Source: SHLQ01 sp964562985 (GTDB taxonomy: Bacteria; Actinomycetota; Acidimicrobiia; Acidimicrobiales; SHLQ01). From it: a stretch of DNA of 5,299 nucleotides. The stretch is from contig CAZLWE010000104.1 in NCBI GenBank assembly GCA_964562985.1, forward strand, positions 1 to 5,299, given 5' to 3'. The position numbers were made by a program, and so were the translations under genes. The notes below the pieces were generated by a model. It searched no databases and was not told the DNA's origin. It was given only the letters and a program-made list of their open reading frames with translations. Positions 1 to 4,991 of the stretch are shown here, in pieces; position 1 is the first letter of the stretch; the number at the start of each line of letters is the position of its first letter.

Positions 1-166
1 TCCCGGGCTTCGCCCTCCAGGGCTCGGATCCGGCCCTAGCGGGCCTCGACCTCGCGCCTGCTGGCCGGAGGCCGAGACCGCTCCCACCGGCTTCGCAGCT
101 GGGAGCTACCCTCGCGAATTCGGCGTAGCTCGGTGTGCTCTGCGGAGTATCCGCCGCCTCTGGCGC

Positions 167-199
167 CCAGGCTGCGTGCCGCTTGAACGCTCCCCGAAG
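167..199. repeat. 33-bp direct repeat, copy 1
   Basis: This is the first copy of an exact 33-bp direct repeat beginning CCAGGCTGCGTGCCGC and ending GCTCCCCGAAG. The second copy is at 263-295, 96 bp further on. The identity is read directly from the sequence. The flanks diverge immediately (GGCGC before and GGAAG after this copy, CGCTA before and ATGAG after the other), so this is a bounded unit and not a long duplication. Confidence 0.9.
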
Positions 200-210
200 G
201 GAAGTGATGG

Positions 211-266
211 CTGGTAGCGTGCGCCGAAAATTGGACGCGGAGCGCCTTCGGCGCAGCCGCTACCAG
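211..266. repeat. Imperfect long inverted repeat between the direct repeats
   Basis: The outer arms CTGGTAGCG (211-219) and CGCTACCAG (258-266) are perfectly complementary. A second pair, GCGCCGA (221-227) and TCGGCGC (248-254), continues the stem after a small asymmetric bulge. An alternative small hairpin, GCGCC-TTC-GGCGC (242-254), competes with the inner stem. RNA from either strand could fold here. No T-tract follows, so a simple intrinsic terminator is unlikely. It may be a repeat-family element or a structured RNA; neither is shown. Confidence 0.6.
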
Positions 267-295
267 GCTGCGTGCCGCTTGAACGCTCCCCGAAG
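263..295. repeat. 33-bp direct repeat, copy 2
   Basis: This is the second exact copy of the 33-bp repeat. Its first four bases are also the end of the right arm (CGCTACCAG, 258-266) of the inverted element at 211-266, so the direct repeat and the hairpin element interlock. The function is unknown. Confidence 0.9.
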
Positions 296-318
296 ATGAG
301 TTGTCGGCTGAACGCCGT

Positions 319-350
319 GCCGCCAAAATCGCGACGGAGTCGCTGGCGGC
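319..350 (-). terminator. Candidate hairpin terminator after the methyltransferase/DUF3048 operon
   Basis: The outer arms GCCGCCA (319-325) and TGGCGGC (344-350) pair perfectly, and an inner stem GCGAC/GTCGC (331-335/339-343) closes a GGA loop. One side carries a five-base bulge, AAATC. The hairpin begins 8 bases past the stop codon of the DUF3048 gene on the minus strand, where a terminator is expected. It lacks a U-tract, as is common for proposed actinobacterial hairpin terminators, so the termination role is inferred from position. Confidence 0.45.
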
Positions 351-358
351 TAAGGCCT

Positions 359-1684
359 TCAGTCCCAGGAGGCAGAGCCGGCGGGCGCTAGTACTACCCA
401 GGTTTGGCCGGGGGCGAGGTTCGTTGCGTTGCCGTTGCCGTCGGTGATGGTGTAGCCAAATCCGCCCCGTTCGCGACTCCAGCTTCCGATGGTCGCTGTG
501 CCGTCACGGAAGAGCCACGCTTGCCCCGACCCGATCGTCACGGCATCGACTGAAGCTGCGTCGATCTGGCTCTGTACATATGGCACGAACAGGACGACGA
601 CATTCTCGGGGTCGAGTAGTTCGCCGGTACGGGTGGTGTGCGTGGTTCCGCTTTGCGAGCGGACCCATGCAGAACCGTTCCAGTCGAAGCGATAGGACGA
701 GCGAGCGGAGAGCGATACCGAGTTCGCTGCCTGGGCGGTAGTGGAGTTGTTGGCTCCGTAGCTAAAGACCGCAGTCGGATTTCCACCGCCACCGCATCCG
801 CCAAGTGCCGCAGGGTCGACGAACAGATTGTCTGGAGCGCGGTAGCGACTATCGCGAGCAAAGGGGGCCCGGTCGGTGTTGACGAACGGGGTGAGAATTC
901 CATTGTCCGCTGCGAACCTGATCTGTCGCGCCACGCCATCGTTGCTGCCCGAGTATCCGAACACCGGATTGTTCAGGTTCTGAGTGAGCTGAATGTCAGT
1001 GGTTCGACCCGACCGAACCGGCCCGACGTTGGCTGGCCGCTCGGAGTGAAACACGGCGAAGAATCGTGTCGCTGATGCCTCGATGCGTTCCTCGAAGACG
1101 ATGTCCGCCTGATCGAGGCCGATCAGCGAGGACCGGCTCGCTGCACTGTTGTTCGATACCTTCACCACAACCGCTGGCATGTTGGAAGGGATCGACGCGG
1201 ACACGCCGGTGAAAGGCGCCGTTCTGGTGGTGGACGAGCCGACGTTGTTCGCGCACGCTGGGCGAGAAATCGATACTGGTGGCGATCCGCTTGCCGGTGC
1301 CGCGGCCGTCGGGATGTTCGGAGACGGATTCGCGGCAACATTGTCAGCGGCCGATGATCCCTCTGCGAGAGAAGGGTTCTCCGCAGCGCCGGATGCCTCC
1401 CCACTCCCGGGGCCGACCCACACGGGTAGGACATCGTTGCGCGGCTCAGCTTCGACATCATTGTCGGCGTTCAAGGTTGTGGTCGACGTCGTCGAACTCG
1501 GCGCGGTCGTCGTTGACTCCACGATGCCCTCGGTGGTGGCCAACGCATTTGGGGGGTTCTCGGGCTCCGAAGGAGATGTAATTAGTGCGATAGCAACAGC
1601 CACCGCGATCCCGCCACTAAAAAGAGCGCTTCTTAAGGGCATGTCGTTCTTTCGGCCCCTACCGACGCGATCCAAGTAACTCAT
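359..1684 (-). CDS. Membrane-anchored DUF3048 (YerB-like) protein
   Basis: This 441-residue protein belongs to the DUF3048/YerB family, whose function is unknown. YerB of Bacillus is a lipoprotein. Residues about 18-36 form one hydrophobic segment after a basic N-terminus, consistent with an uncleaved membrane anchor and an extracytoplasmic body. No lipobox cysteine follows it, unlike YerB. Residues about 50-140 are a low-complexity Thr/Ser/Pro/Ala linker. The N-terminal DUF3048 domain spans about 155-290 and carries the family signatures ADIVFEE (193-199) and NVGPVRSGRTTDI (219-231). The C-terminal domain follows (about 305-437) and ends with GQTWVVLAP. The ATG overlaps the stop of the upstream methyltransferase gene in an ATGA, and a weak GGAAA ribosome site lies 6 bases upstream. 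The two genes are therefore probably cotranscribed and translationally coupled. The family call is firm; the role is unknown. Confidence 0.92.
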   Translation of the reverse strand: MSYLDRVGRGRKNDMPLRSALFSGGIAVAVAIALITSPSEPENPPNALATTEGIVESTTTAPSSTTSTTTLNADNDVEAEPRNDVLPVWVGPGSGEASGAAENPSLAEGSSAADNVAANPSPNIPTAAAPASGSPPVSISRPACANNVGSSTTRTAPFTGVSASIPSNMPAVVVKVSNNSAASRSSLIGLDQADIVFEERIEASATRFFAVFHSERPANVGPVRSGRTTDIQLTQNLNNPVFGYSGSNDGVARQIRFAADNGILTPFVNTDRAPFARDSRYRAPDNLFVDPAALGGCGGGGNPTAVFSYGANNSTTAQAANSVSLSARSSYRFDWNGSAWVRSQSGTTHTTRTGELLDPENVVVLFVPYVQSQIDAASVDAVTIGSGQAWLFRDGTATIGSWSRERGGFGYTITDGNGNATNLAPGQTWVVLAPAGSASWD

Positions 1685-2913
1685 CTGATATTTCCGGTAA
1701 ACGCCTTGAGATACCGTCCCTGCGGAAAGGTGACCGGGTGGTCGAGGGCATGCCCGAATACCTGTGTGTCCTCAAGCTCACGGCCGTGGCTCACAACCGC
1801 AGCCCGAACGGTCGCAACGAGATCATCTTCGGTTACTCGAGACGAGCAACTCGCTTGGAACAGCCGACCTCCGGGTCGAACGAGGGGCAGCGCAAGTTCG
1901 GTGAGCTTTCGATAGGCCCGGATCGCTCGATCTCGTTCGGAGGCTTTCGTCGCGAAGGCCGGTGGGTCGACGATGACGACGTCATAGCTGTCTTCTGCCT
2001 GCCCAAGGGCGTCAAGGACTTCAAATGCATCACCGACGCTTCGCCGATGCGGCATCGAGGTAAAGCCATTGCGTGCGAGATTCGCTTCGACCGCGTCCAT
2101 GGCCGGTTGCGAGATATCGACACTGTGCACGGACCGTGCGTCGTGGGCGCAAGCGTGAACAGTGAATCCGCCCGTGCAACAGAACACGTCGAGGACATCG
2201 GCCCCGTTCGATTGCCTCCCAATGAAGACTCGGTTGTCTCGTTGGTCAAGGAAGTGACCGGTCTTTTGACCGCGGAGAACATCGGCGCCAAATCGCAGTC
2301 CGTTCTCCGTGAACTCGACCTCACCCGAGGGCGCCGAACCGTAGATCACCATGCCATCACACAAATCGGACGAGACGTCCGCCTGCATGTTTCTTCCGAG
2401 GCGTAGCACGATCCGCTCTGGTGCGTCCTTCTCCACGATCGCATCGAGCACGCTGCGAAAATGCGGAAGCCAGGCCGATGTGTAGAGCTTGACGACGATG
2501 GTGCCGTCATAGCGGTCGACGATGAGGCCACCCAACCCATCGTTCTCGCCATTGATCCAACGCCAACCGGTCGTCCCGGAGTTGAGGAGGGGCTGGCGAA
2601 CGTCCCACGCTGAGGCGACAGCACTGGCCCAGAACGTCGCATCGATCTGCCGTGGCTTACCCACATGGAGCACTCGTAGCCGGATAGGTGATGTCGGATC
2701 CCACAATCCGATAGCAACGAACTTACGGTTGTCGTCAAACACGACCGCGAGGGTTCCCGGAGCGGCCTGATCGTCGGAAACGGTGCTAATCGACTCGGCA
2801 TATACCCATGGATGGCCGCCTCGAACCTGGCGGAGCGCATCCTTCGTCAGCCGGATGCTCAGGCGCCGATCTGCCAGTTCGGGGAGCGCAAGGGAGGCGT
2901 AGCTCTCGGACAC
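1681..2913 (-). CDS. Class I SAM-dependent rRNA methyltransferase (RlmI-type)
   Basis: This is a cytoplasmic RNA methyltransferase of the RlmI/PUA family. In E. coli RlmI makes 5-methylcytosine at position 1962 of 23S rRNA; the exact target here is inferred. Counting residues from a possible upstream GTG at 2994, the PUA-like N-terminus starts near 43 and contains GGHPWVYAESI (59-69). The middle domain carries NGENDGLGGLIVDRY (148-162). The family hallmark RGQKTGHFLDQRDNR is at 241-255. The SAM-binding motif I, VLDVFCCTGGF, is at 267-277, the acidic motif VDIS at 292-295, DPPAF at 343-347 and ASCS at 381-384. I prefer the GTG at 2913 (410 residues). It has GAGG eight bases upstream and sits just before the conserved region, whereas the GTG at 2994 lies inside a terminator stem with no ribosome site. 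It overlaps the DUF3048 gene by 4 bp. Confidence 0.94.
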   Translation of the reverse strand: MSESYASLALPELADRRLSIRLTKDALRQVRGGHPWVYAESISTVSDDQAAPGTLAVVFDDNRKFVAIGLWDPTSPIRLRVLHVGKPRQIDATFWASAVASAWDVRQPLLNSGTTGWRWINGENDGLGGLIVDRYDGTIVVKLYTSAWLPHFRSVLDAIVEKDAPERIVLRLGRNMQADVSSDLCDGMVIYGSAPSGEVEFTENGLRFGADVLRGQKTGHFLDQRDNRVFIGRQSNGADVLDVFCCTGGFTVHACAHDARSVHSVDISQPAMDAVEANLARNGFTSMPHRRSVGDAFEVLDALGQAEDSYDVVIVDPPAFATKASERDRAIRAYRKLTELALPLVRPGGRLFQASCSSRVTEDDLVATVRAAVVSHGRELEDTQVFGHALDHPVTFPQGRYLKAFTGNIR

Positions 2914-2921
2914 CTCGTGAG

Positions 2922-2925
2922 CCTC
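2922..2925 (-). promoter_or_regulatory. Ribosome binding site supporting the GTG start at 2913
   Basis: GAGG on the minus strand lies 8 bases upstream of the GTG at 2911-2913. No comparable purine-rich site precedes the longer in-frame alternative at 2994, where the preceding RNA folds into the terminator hairpin. This favours the shorter methyltransferase. Confidence 0.5.
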
Positions 2926-2989
2926 GCGCAAATGATCGTGCAACGAACACTCCGCCGACGCGATTTCAACCCGTCGCGCCAAAACGACA

Positions 2990-3013
2990 AACACCCGCCG
3001 TTAGGCGGGTGTT
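2990..3013 (-). terminator. Intrinsic terminator after the degenerate tRNA
   Basis: A perfect 10-bp stem, AACACCCGCC/GGCGGGTGTT (2990-2999/3004-3013), closes a four-base loop. On the minus strand it is followed by the T-rich run TGTCGTTTT. It starts 4 bases after the 3' end of the degenerate tRNA copy. It probably belonged to a functional tRNA gene and now also insulates the methyltransferase gene from upstream transcription. Confidence 0.85.
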
Positions 3014-3016
3014 GAA

Positions 3017-3056
3017 GTGGAGCCTGGGAGAATCGAACTCCCGACATCTTGCTTGC
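3017..3056 (-). repeat. 40-bp exact repeat of the tRNA-Ala 3' half (possible att remnant)
   Basis: These 40 bases are identical to 3166-3205. The identity runs from anticodon base 35 to one base past the tRNA 3' end and stops at the wobble position. That span and orientation match the attachment-site duplications produced by tyrosine integrases that target tRNA genes in actinobacteria. However, only 109 bp separate the copies and no integrase gene is present. The identity is seen; the att interpretation is inferred. Confidence 0.55.
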
Positions 3057-3089
3057 CATAGACACAGTGCTCTACCAACGAAGAGCCCC
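3018..3089 (-). pseudogene. Degenerate tRNA-Ala-like copy
   Basis: On the minus strand the 3' half is identical to the intact tRNA-Ala at 3167-3239. It includes anticodon bases 35-36, the 3' anticodon stem GCAAG, the variable loop, the T-arm GGGAG-TTCGATT-CTCCC and the acceptor AGGCTCCA. The 5' half has decayed. A D-arm remnant, GTTGGTAGAGC (3069-3079), survives, but there are 3 extra bases between it and the anticodon arm, the 5' anticodon stem no longer pairs with GCAAG, and the acceptor pairs only partly through GGGGCT. If read as tRNA, the anticodon loop is ATGGCAA, giving GGC (Ala). I do not expect a functional cloverleaf. A decayed tandem duplicate or a tRNA half left by an integrated element would both fit. 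Confidence 0.7.
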
Positions 3090-3128
3090 AACCACCAACG
3101 GCCACCGCAATGCTCCCGGAAACGAAAG

Positions 3129-3152
3129 AACCCAGGCCCGAAGGCCTGGGTT
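3129..3152 (-). terminator. Intrinsic terminator of tRNA-Ala
   Basis: A perfect 10-bp stem, AACCCAGGCC/GGCCTGGGTT (3129-3138/3143-3152), has a four-base loop (CGAA on the plus strand, TTCG on the minus strand). On the minus strand it is followed by CTTTCGTTT. It lies 14 bases past the tRNA-Ala 3' end. The plus strand after the hairpin is also T-rich, so it may act in both directions. Confidence 0.85.
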
Positions 3153-3166
3153 TCATTTACTTTTTG

Positions 3167-3239
3167 TGGAGCCTGGGAGAATCGAACTCCCGACATCTTG
3201 CTTGCAAAGCAAGCGCTCTACCAACTGAGCTAAGGCCCC
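3167..3239 (-). tRNA. tRNA-Ala, anticodon TGC
   Basis: This is a complete 73-base cloverleaf on the minus strand. The acceptor GGGGCCT pairs with AGGCTCC (one G-T), with discriminator A. The D-arm is GCTC-AGTTGGTA-GAGC, the anticodon arm is CTTGC-TTTGCAA-GCAAG with anticodon TGC, and the T-arm is GGGAG-TTCGATT-CTCCC. The terminal CCA is not encoded, since the next bases are CAA, so it would be added after transcription. It has its own promoter-like sequence and terminator, and its 3' half is duplicated at 3017-3056. Confidence 0.97.
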
Positions 3240-3249
3240 GGAAAACACC

Positions 3250-3278
3250 ATTGTAGCGCGAAAAAGCGACCTACAACC
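3250..3278 (-). promoter_or_regulatory. Probable promoter of tRNA-Ala
   Basis: On the minus strand TACAAT (3255-3250) makes a good -10 element, placing the transcription start about 4 bases ahead of the mature tRNA. GGTTGT (3278-3273), 17 bases further upstream, is a mediocre -35. The region also contains the inverted repeat TTGTAG/CTACAA (3251-3256/3271-3276), which spans the spacer; whether it is meaningful is unclear. Confidence 0.55.
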
Positions 3279-3342
3279 GCCCGTCAGCGGCAGTCACCCG
3301 AACCCTAAACAAATGAGTAATTAGGGCGCCTCTTCACTTGGA

Positions 3343-3380
3343 TTCACCTCGATGTGACCGACGACTTATGAACAGGTGAA
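3343..3380. promoter_or_regulatory. Inverted repeat upstream of the cytochrome b operon
   Basis: TTCACCT (3343-3349) and AGGTGAA (3374-3380) are perfect 7-bp inverted arms separated by 24 bases, about 65-100 bp ahead of the cytochrome b gene. The right arm overlaps a weak -35 (GTGAAA, 3376-3381) that pairs at 17-bp spacing with TATACG (3399-3404). The geometry would suit an operator, but the promoter match is weak and no regulator gene is present. Confidence 0.3.
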
Positions 3381-3431
3381 AACGATCAGCAATTTGGGTA
3401 TACGACCACGCTTCACTGGAATCTCGGAAAT

Positions 3432-3437
3432 GAGGAG
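3432..3437 (+). promoter_or_regulatory. Strong ribosome binding site of the cytochrome b gene
   Basis: GAGGAG lies 5 bases ahead of the ATG at 3443. It is the clearest Shine-Dalgarno in the window and fixes the start of the first gene of the redox operon. Confidence 0.8.
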
Positions 3438-3442
3438 AGACG

Positions 3443-4192
3443 ATGACTGACACTCTCGTTCGCAACAACGAGGGGCCTATCAATGGCCCAGAAACGCCCA
3501 TCGATGAACCAACCCAGGTTGCCGTCGAAAAGCACCCGCGAGCCATCCGATGGATGCACTGGCTGAACTTTCCCCTCCTGTCGATCATGATCTGGAGTGG
3601 GCTCCGGATCGCATGGGCGTCGGACTTCCGCCAGCCACGATTCAACGAGGATCGATTCCTCCCGGAGTCGGTATGGCAGCTGCTCGACCTCGACCGAGCG
3701 TTGGCCCGTGGCCTCGCCTTCCACCTGAGCTTTGGCTGGTTCTTCGTCATCAACGGAATGCTCTACGCCCTCTACCTCGCGGTCACTGGCGAATGGCGCA
3801 CGATCGTCCCCAAGCTGCAGTCGCTCAAGGACATCCCCGCCACCTTGCTTCACGAGATGGGCCTCAAGAAGGAAGCGCCGAAGACAACAACTCAATACAA
3901 CGTCATGCAGCAACTGGCGTACTCCACAGTCCTCTTCCTCGGCTTCATCGTTGTCTTCACTGGATTCGGCCTCTTCAAGCCGACCCAGTTGTCCTTCATC
4001 ATCGAAGTCTTTGGCGGCTACGAGAACACCCGCAGTGTGCACTTCTGGACGACCCTCTCCTTCATGGCCTTCTTCCTGGTGCACATCGCACAGGTTGCCC
4101 GGGCCGGATTCGGAACGTTCTGGGCCATGGTCACTGGTTACCAAGTGCAAGACGTCGCTGACGTCAGGGAAAAAGTAGAGGCTGGCAAGTGA
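3443..4192 (+). CDS. Cytochrome b561-type (b/b6) membrane subunit
   Basis: This 249-residue integral membrane protein resembles the bacterial cytochrome b561/Ni-hydrogenase cytochrome b group. It has four hydrophobic segments at about 40-58, 90-113, 155-177 and 201-226, after a hydrophilic 30-residue N-terminus. Candidate haem ligands are His39 (RWMHWLNF), His94 (LAFHLSFGW), His200 (RSVHFW) and His214 (FLVHIAQ); two pairs could hold two b haems. Which residues bind is inferred. Its stop overlaps the GTG start of the molybdopterin protein gene (GTGA), so the two are probably made together and form a complex. The expected role is passing electrons between menaquinone or quinone and the exported molybdenum enzyme. 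It is not the MsrQ/YedZ six-helix ferric-reductase type. The direction of electron flow and the substrate are unknown. Confidence 0.87.
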   Translation: MTDTLVRNNEGPINGPETPIDEPTQVAVEKHPRAIRWMHWLNFPLLSIMIWSGLRIAWASDFRQPRFNEDRFLPESVWQLLDLDRALARGLAFHLSFGWFFVINGMLYALYLAVTGEWRTIVPKLQSLKDIPATLLHEMGLKKEAPKTTTQYNVMQQLAYSTVLFLGFIVVFTGFGLFKPTQLSFIIEVFGGYENTRSVHFWTTLSFMAFFLVHIAQVARAGFGTFWAMVTGYQVQDVADVREKVEAGK

Positions 4193-4947
4193 AAGAACGC
4201 AAGATAATCAGCGTCGAGGAATTCGAGAAGAAGGGGCGTCGCTCCTTCTTGACCGGCCTTGGCGCCGCAACCGTCGGCGTGGCTGGCATCACCGGCCTTA
4301 ACGTCACCCCTGACCGTCGAATCCCCTCGATTATGCGATCCGTGATGGACTTCAACGGCGACCTTTGGCAAGCCCTCTACCGTGAACAGGCCCTTGCCCC
4401 GACCTTTGACCACAGCGAAGCCGAAGACTTGATCTTCAATGGCCGCTGGGGTGTCCGAGACAGCGAGGGTGAGCCGCTTCCGCTCGACCTTGACAGCTAC
4501 CGAGTTGAAGTCGCTGGTCCTGGCAACGAAGTCCTTGCGTCGATGACCATCGACGAGATCCAAGAGCTCCCATATGAAGAGATGACCGTCGTGCACAAGT
4601 GTGTCGAGGGTTGGAGCCAGAAGGTCACCTGGGGCGGCACCCGCTTCTCGAACTTCGCGGCCCTGTTCCCCGAGATGACGCAGTTGCCCGTCGTTGGCCT
4701 TGAAACGCCGGACAACGTGTACCACGTCAGCCTCGACATGGACTCCATGCTTCATCCACAAACGCTCATTGCCTGGGATATGAACCGCGAGCCGCTCACG
4801 AGCGACCACGGCGCCCCGATCCGCCTGACGACGCCGCTCAAGTACGGCATCAAACAGATCAAGCGCATCGGTCGGGTGCAGTTCTCCGAAGAGCGGACGC
4901 TCGATTACTGGGAAGAGCGCGGCTACGACTGGTACGCCGGCCTGTAG
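4189..4947 (+). CDS. Tat-exported molybdopterin oxidoreductase (sulfite oxidase fold)
   Basis: This 252-residue protein carries the oxidoreductase molybdopterin-binding domain shared by sulfite oxidase and MsrP (YedY). A twin-arginine signal or anchor begins GRRSFLTG (16-23), followed by an Ala/Gly-rich hydrophobic stretch to about 37, so the cofactor-loaded protein should be exported by Tat. Cys138 in HKCVEGWS (136-143) is the expected molybdenum ligand, matching the CVEAWS-type motif of MsrP. Further family blocks are PQTLIAWDMNREPL (190-203), DHGAPIRLTTP (206-216) and KYGIKQIKRI (218-227). There is no C-terminal sulfite oxidase dimerisation domain and no haem or iron-sulfur domain, so electrons must pass to or from the adjacent cytochrome b. 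The GTG start overlaps the previous stop, with AGAGG 7 bases upstream. The substrate is unknown; sulfoxide reduction or sulfite oxidation are possibilities only. Confidence 0.93.
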   Translation: MKERKIISVEEFEKKGRRSFLTGLGAATVGVAGITGLNVTPDRRIPSIMRSVMDFNGDLWQALYREQALAPTFDHSEAEDLIFNGRWGVRDSEGEPLPLDLDSYRVEVAGPGNEVLASMTIDEIQELPYEEMTVVHKCVEGWSQKVTWGGTRFSNFAALFPEMTQLPVVGLETPDNVYHVSLDMDSMLHPQTLIAWDMNREPLTSDHGAPIRLTTPLKYGIKQIKRIGRVQFSEERTLDYWEERGYDWYAGL

Positions 4948-4950
4948 TGA

Positions 4951-4970
4951 GCGGGCAAACAGCACCCCGC
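4951..4970 (+). terminator. Weak hairpin after the molybdoenzyme gene
   Basis: GCGGG (4951-4955) and CCCGC (4966-4970) can pair across a 10-base loop, directly after the tandem TAG/TGA stops of the molybdoenzyme gene. No T-tract follows and the stem is short, so it is at best a weak terminator. Confidence 0.2.
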
Positions 4971-4979
4971 AAAGAGTTC

Positions 4980-4991
4980 TAGACTGTAGTC
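4980..4991 (+). promoter_or_regulatory. Probable -10 element giving a leaderless transcript
   Basis: TAGACT (4980-4985) fits the actinobacterial TANNNT -10 consensus. It ends 6 bases before the ATG at 4992, so the expected transcription start coincides with the A of the start codon. No Shine-Dalgarno lies in the usual window upstream of that ATG. Together these suggest a leaderless mRNA. No good -35 is visible, which is common for such promoters. Confidence 0.5.

Larger units (their letters stand above)
1..358. other. Hairpin-rich intergenic region, no supported gene
   Basis: No convincing gene is present. The one open frame of any length on the minus strand starts at TTG (326) and runs to 36. 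It lacks a recognisable domain and its peptide repeats SGSVQAARSL only because of the DNA repeat. The stretch is a chain of short GC-rich inverted repeats. Examples are AGGGC/GCCCT at 19-23/33-37 around the palindrome CGGATCCG, GCTCCCA/TGGGAGC at 80-86/100-106, and GAGCTAC/GTAGCTC at 103-109/125-131 enclosing CGAATTCG. It also carries a 33-bp direct repeat and a larger inverted element, listed separately. It lies downstream of the minus-strand operon. It may be a family of intergenic structured repeats continuing to the left of the window; that is inference. Confidence 0.6.

Noticed and set aside
167..295. CRISPR array
   Set aside because: There are only two repeat copies, with a 63-bp gap that itself folds into an inverted repeat, and no cas gene in the window.
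36..326. 96-residue minus-strand open frame with repeated peptide SGSVQAARSL
   Set aside because: It starts at TTG without a ribosome site, lies in hairpin-rich DNA and has no domain. The repeated peptide simply reflects the 33-bp DNA repeat, whose 96-bp spacing happens to keep the frame.
1149..1679. 176-residue plus-strand frame opposite the DUF3048 N-terminus
   Set aside because: It is the complement of a low-complexity Ser/Thr/Pro linker, which readily yields a Val/Ala/Asp-rich antisense frame.
1738..2406. 222-residue plus-strand frame within the methyltransferase gene
   Set aside because: It is antisense to clear SAM-binding and DPPAF motifs and has no recognisable features of its own.
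3057..3165. Miniature mobile element between the tRNA repeats
   Set aside because: The 109-bp interval is explained by the tRNA 5' half remnant, a terminator and a short spacer. No terminal inverted repeats or integrase fragment are seen.
2808..3233. 141-residue plus-strand frame across the tRNA region
   Set aside because: It reads through two tRNA-related sequences and two terminators; such translated tRNA repeats are a common artefact.
3413..4150. 245-residue minus-strand frame opposite the cytochrome b gene
   Set aside because: It is highly charged with no domain, while the plus strand has a strong ribosome site, four membrane helices and haem-ligand histidines.
4138..4965. 275-residue minus-strand frame opposite the molybdoenzyme gene, longer than the gene itself
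   Set aside because: The sense strand encodes a Tat motif and the molybdenum-binding Cys motif of a known family. The antisense frame has no recognisable domain and is a by-product of GC-rich codon use.
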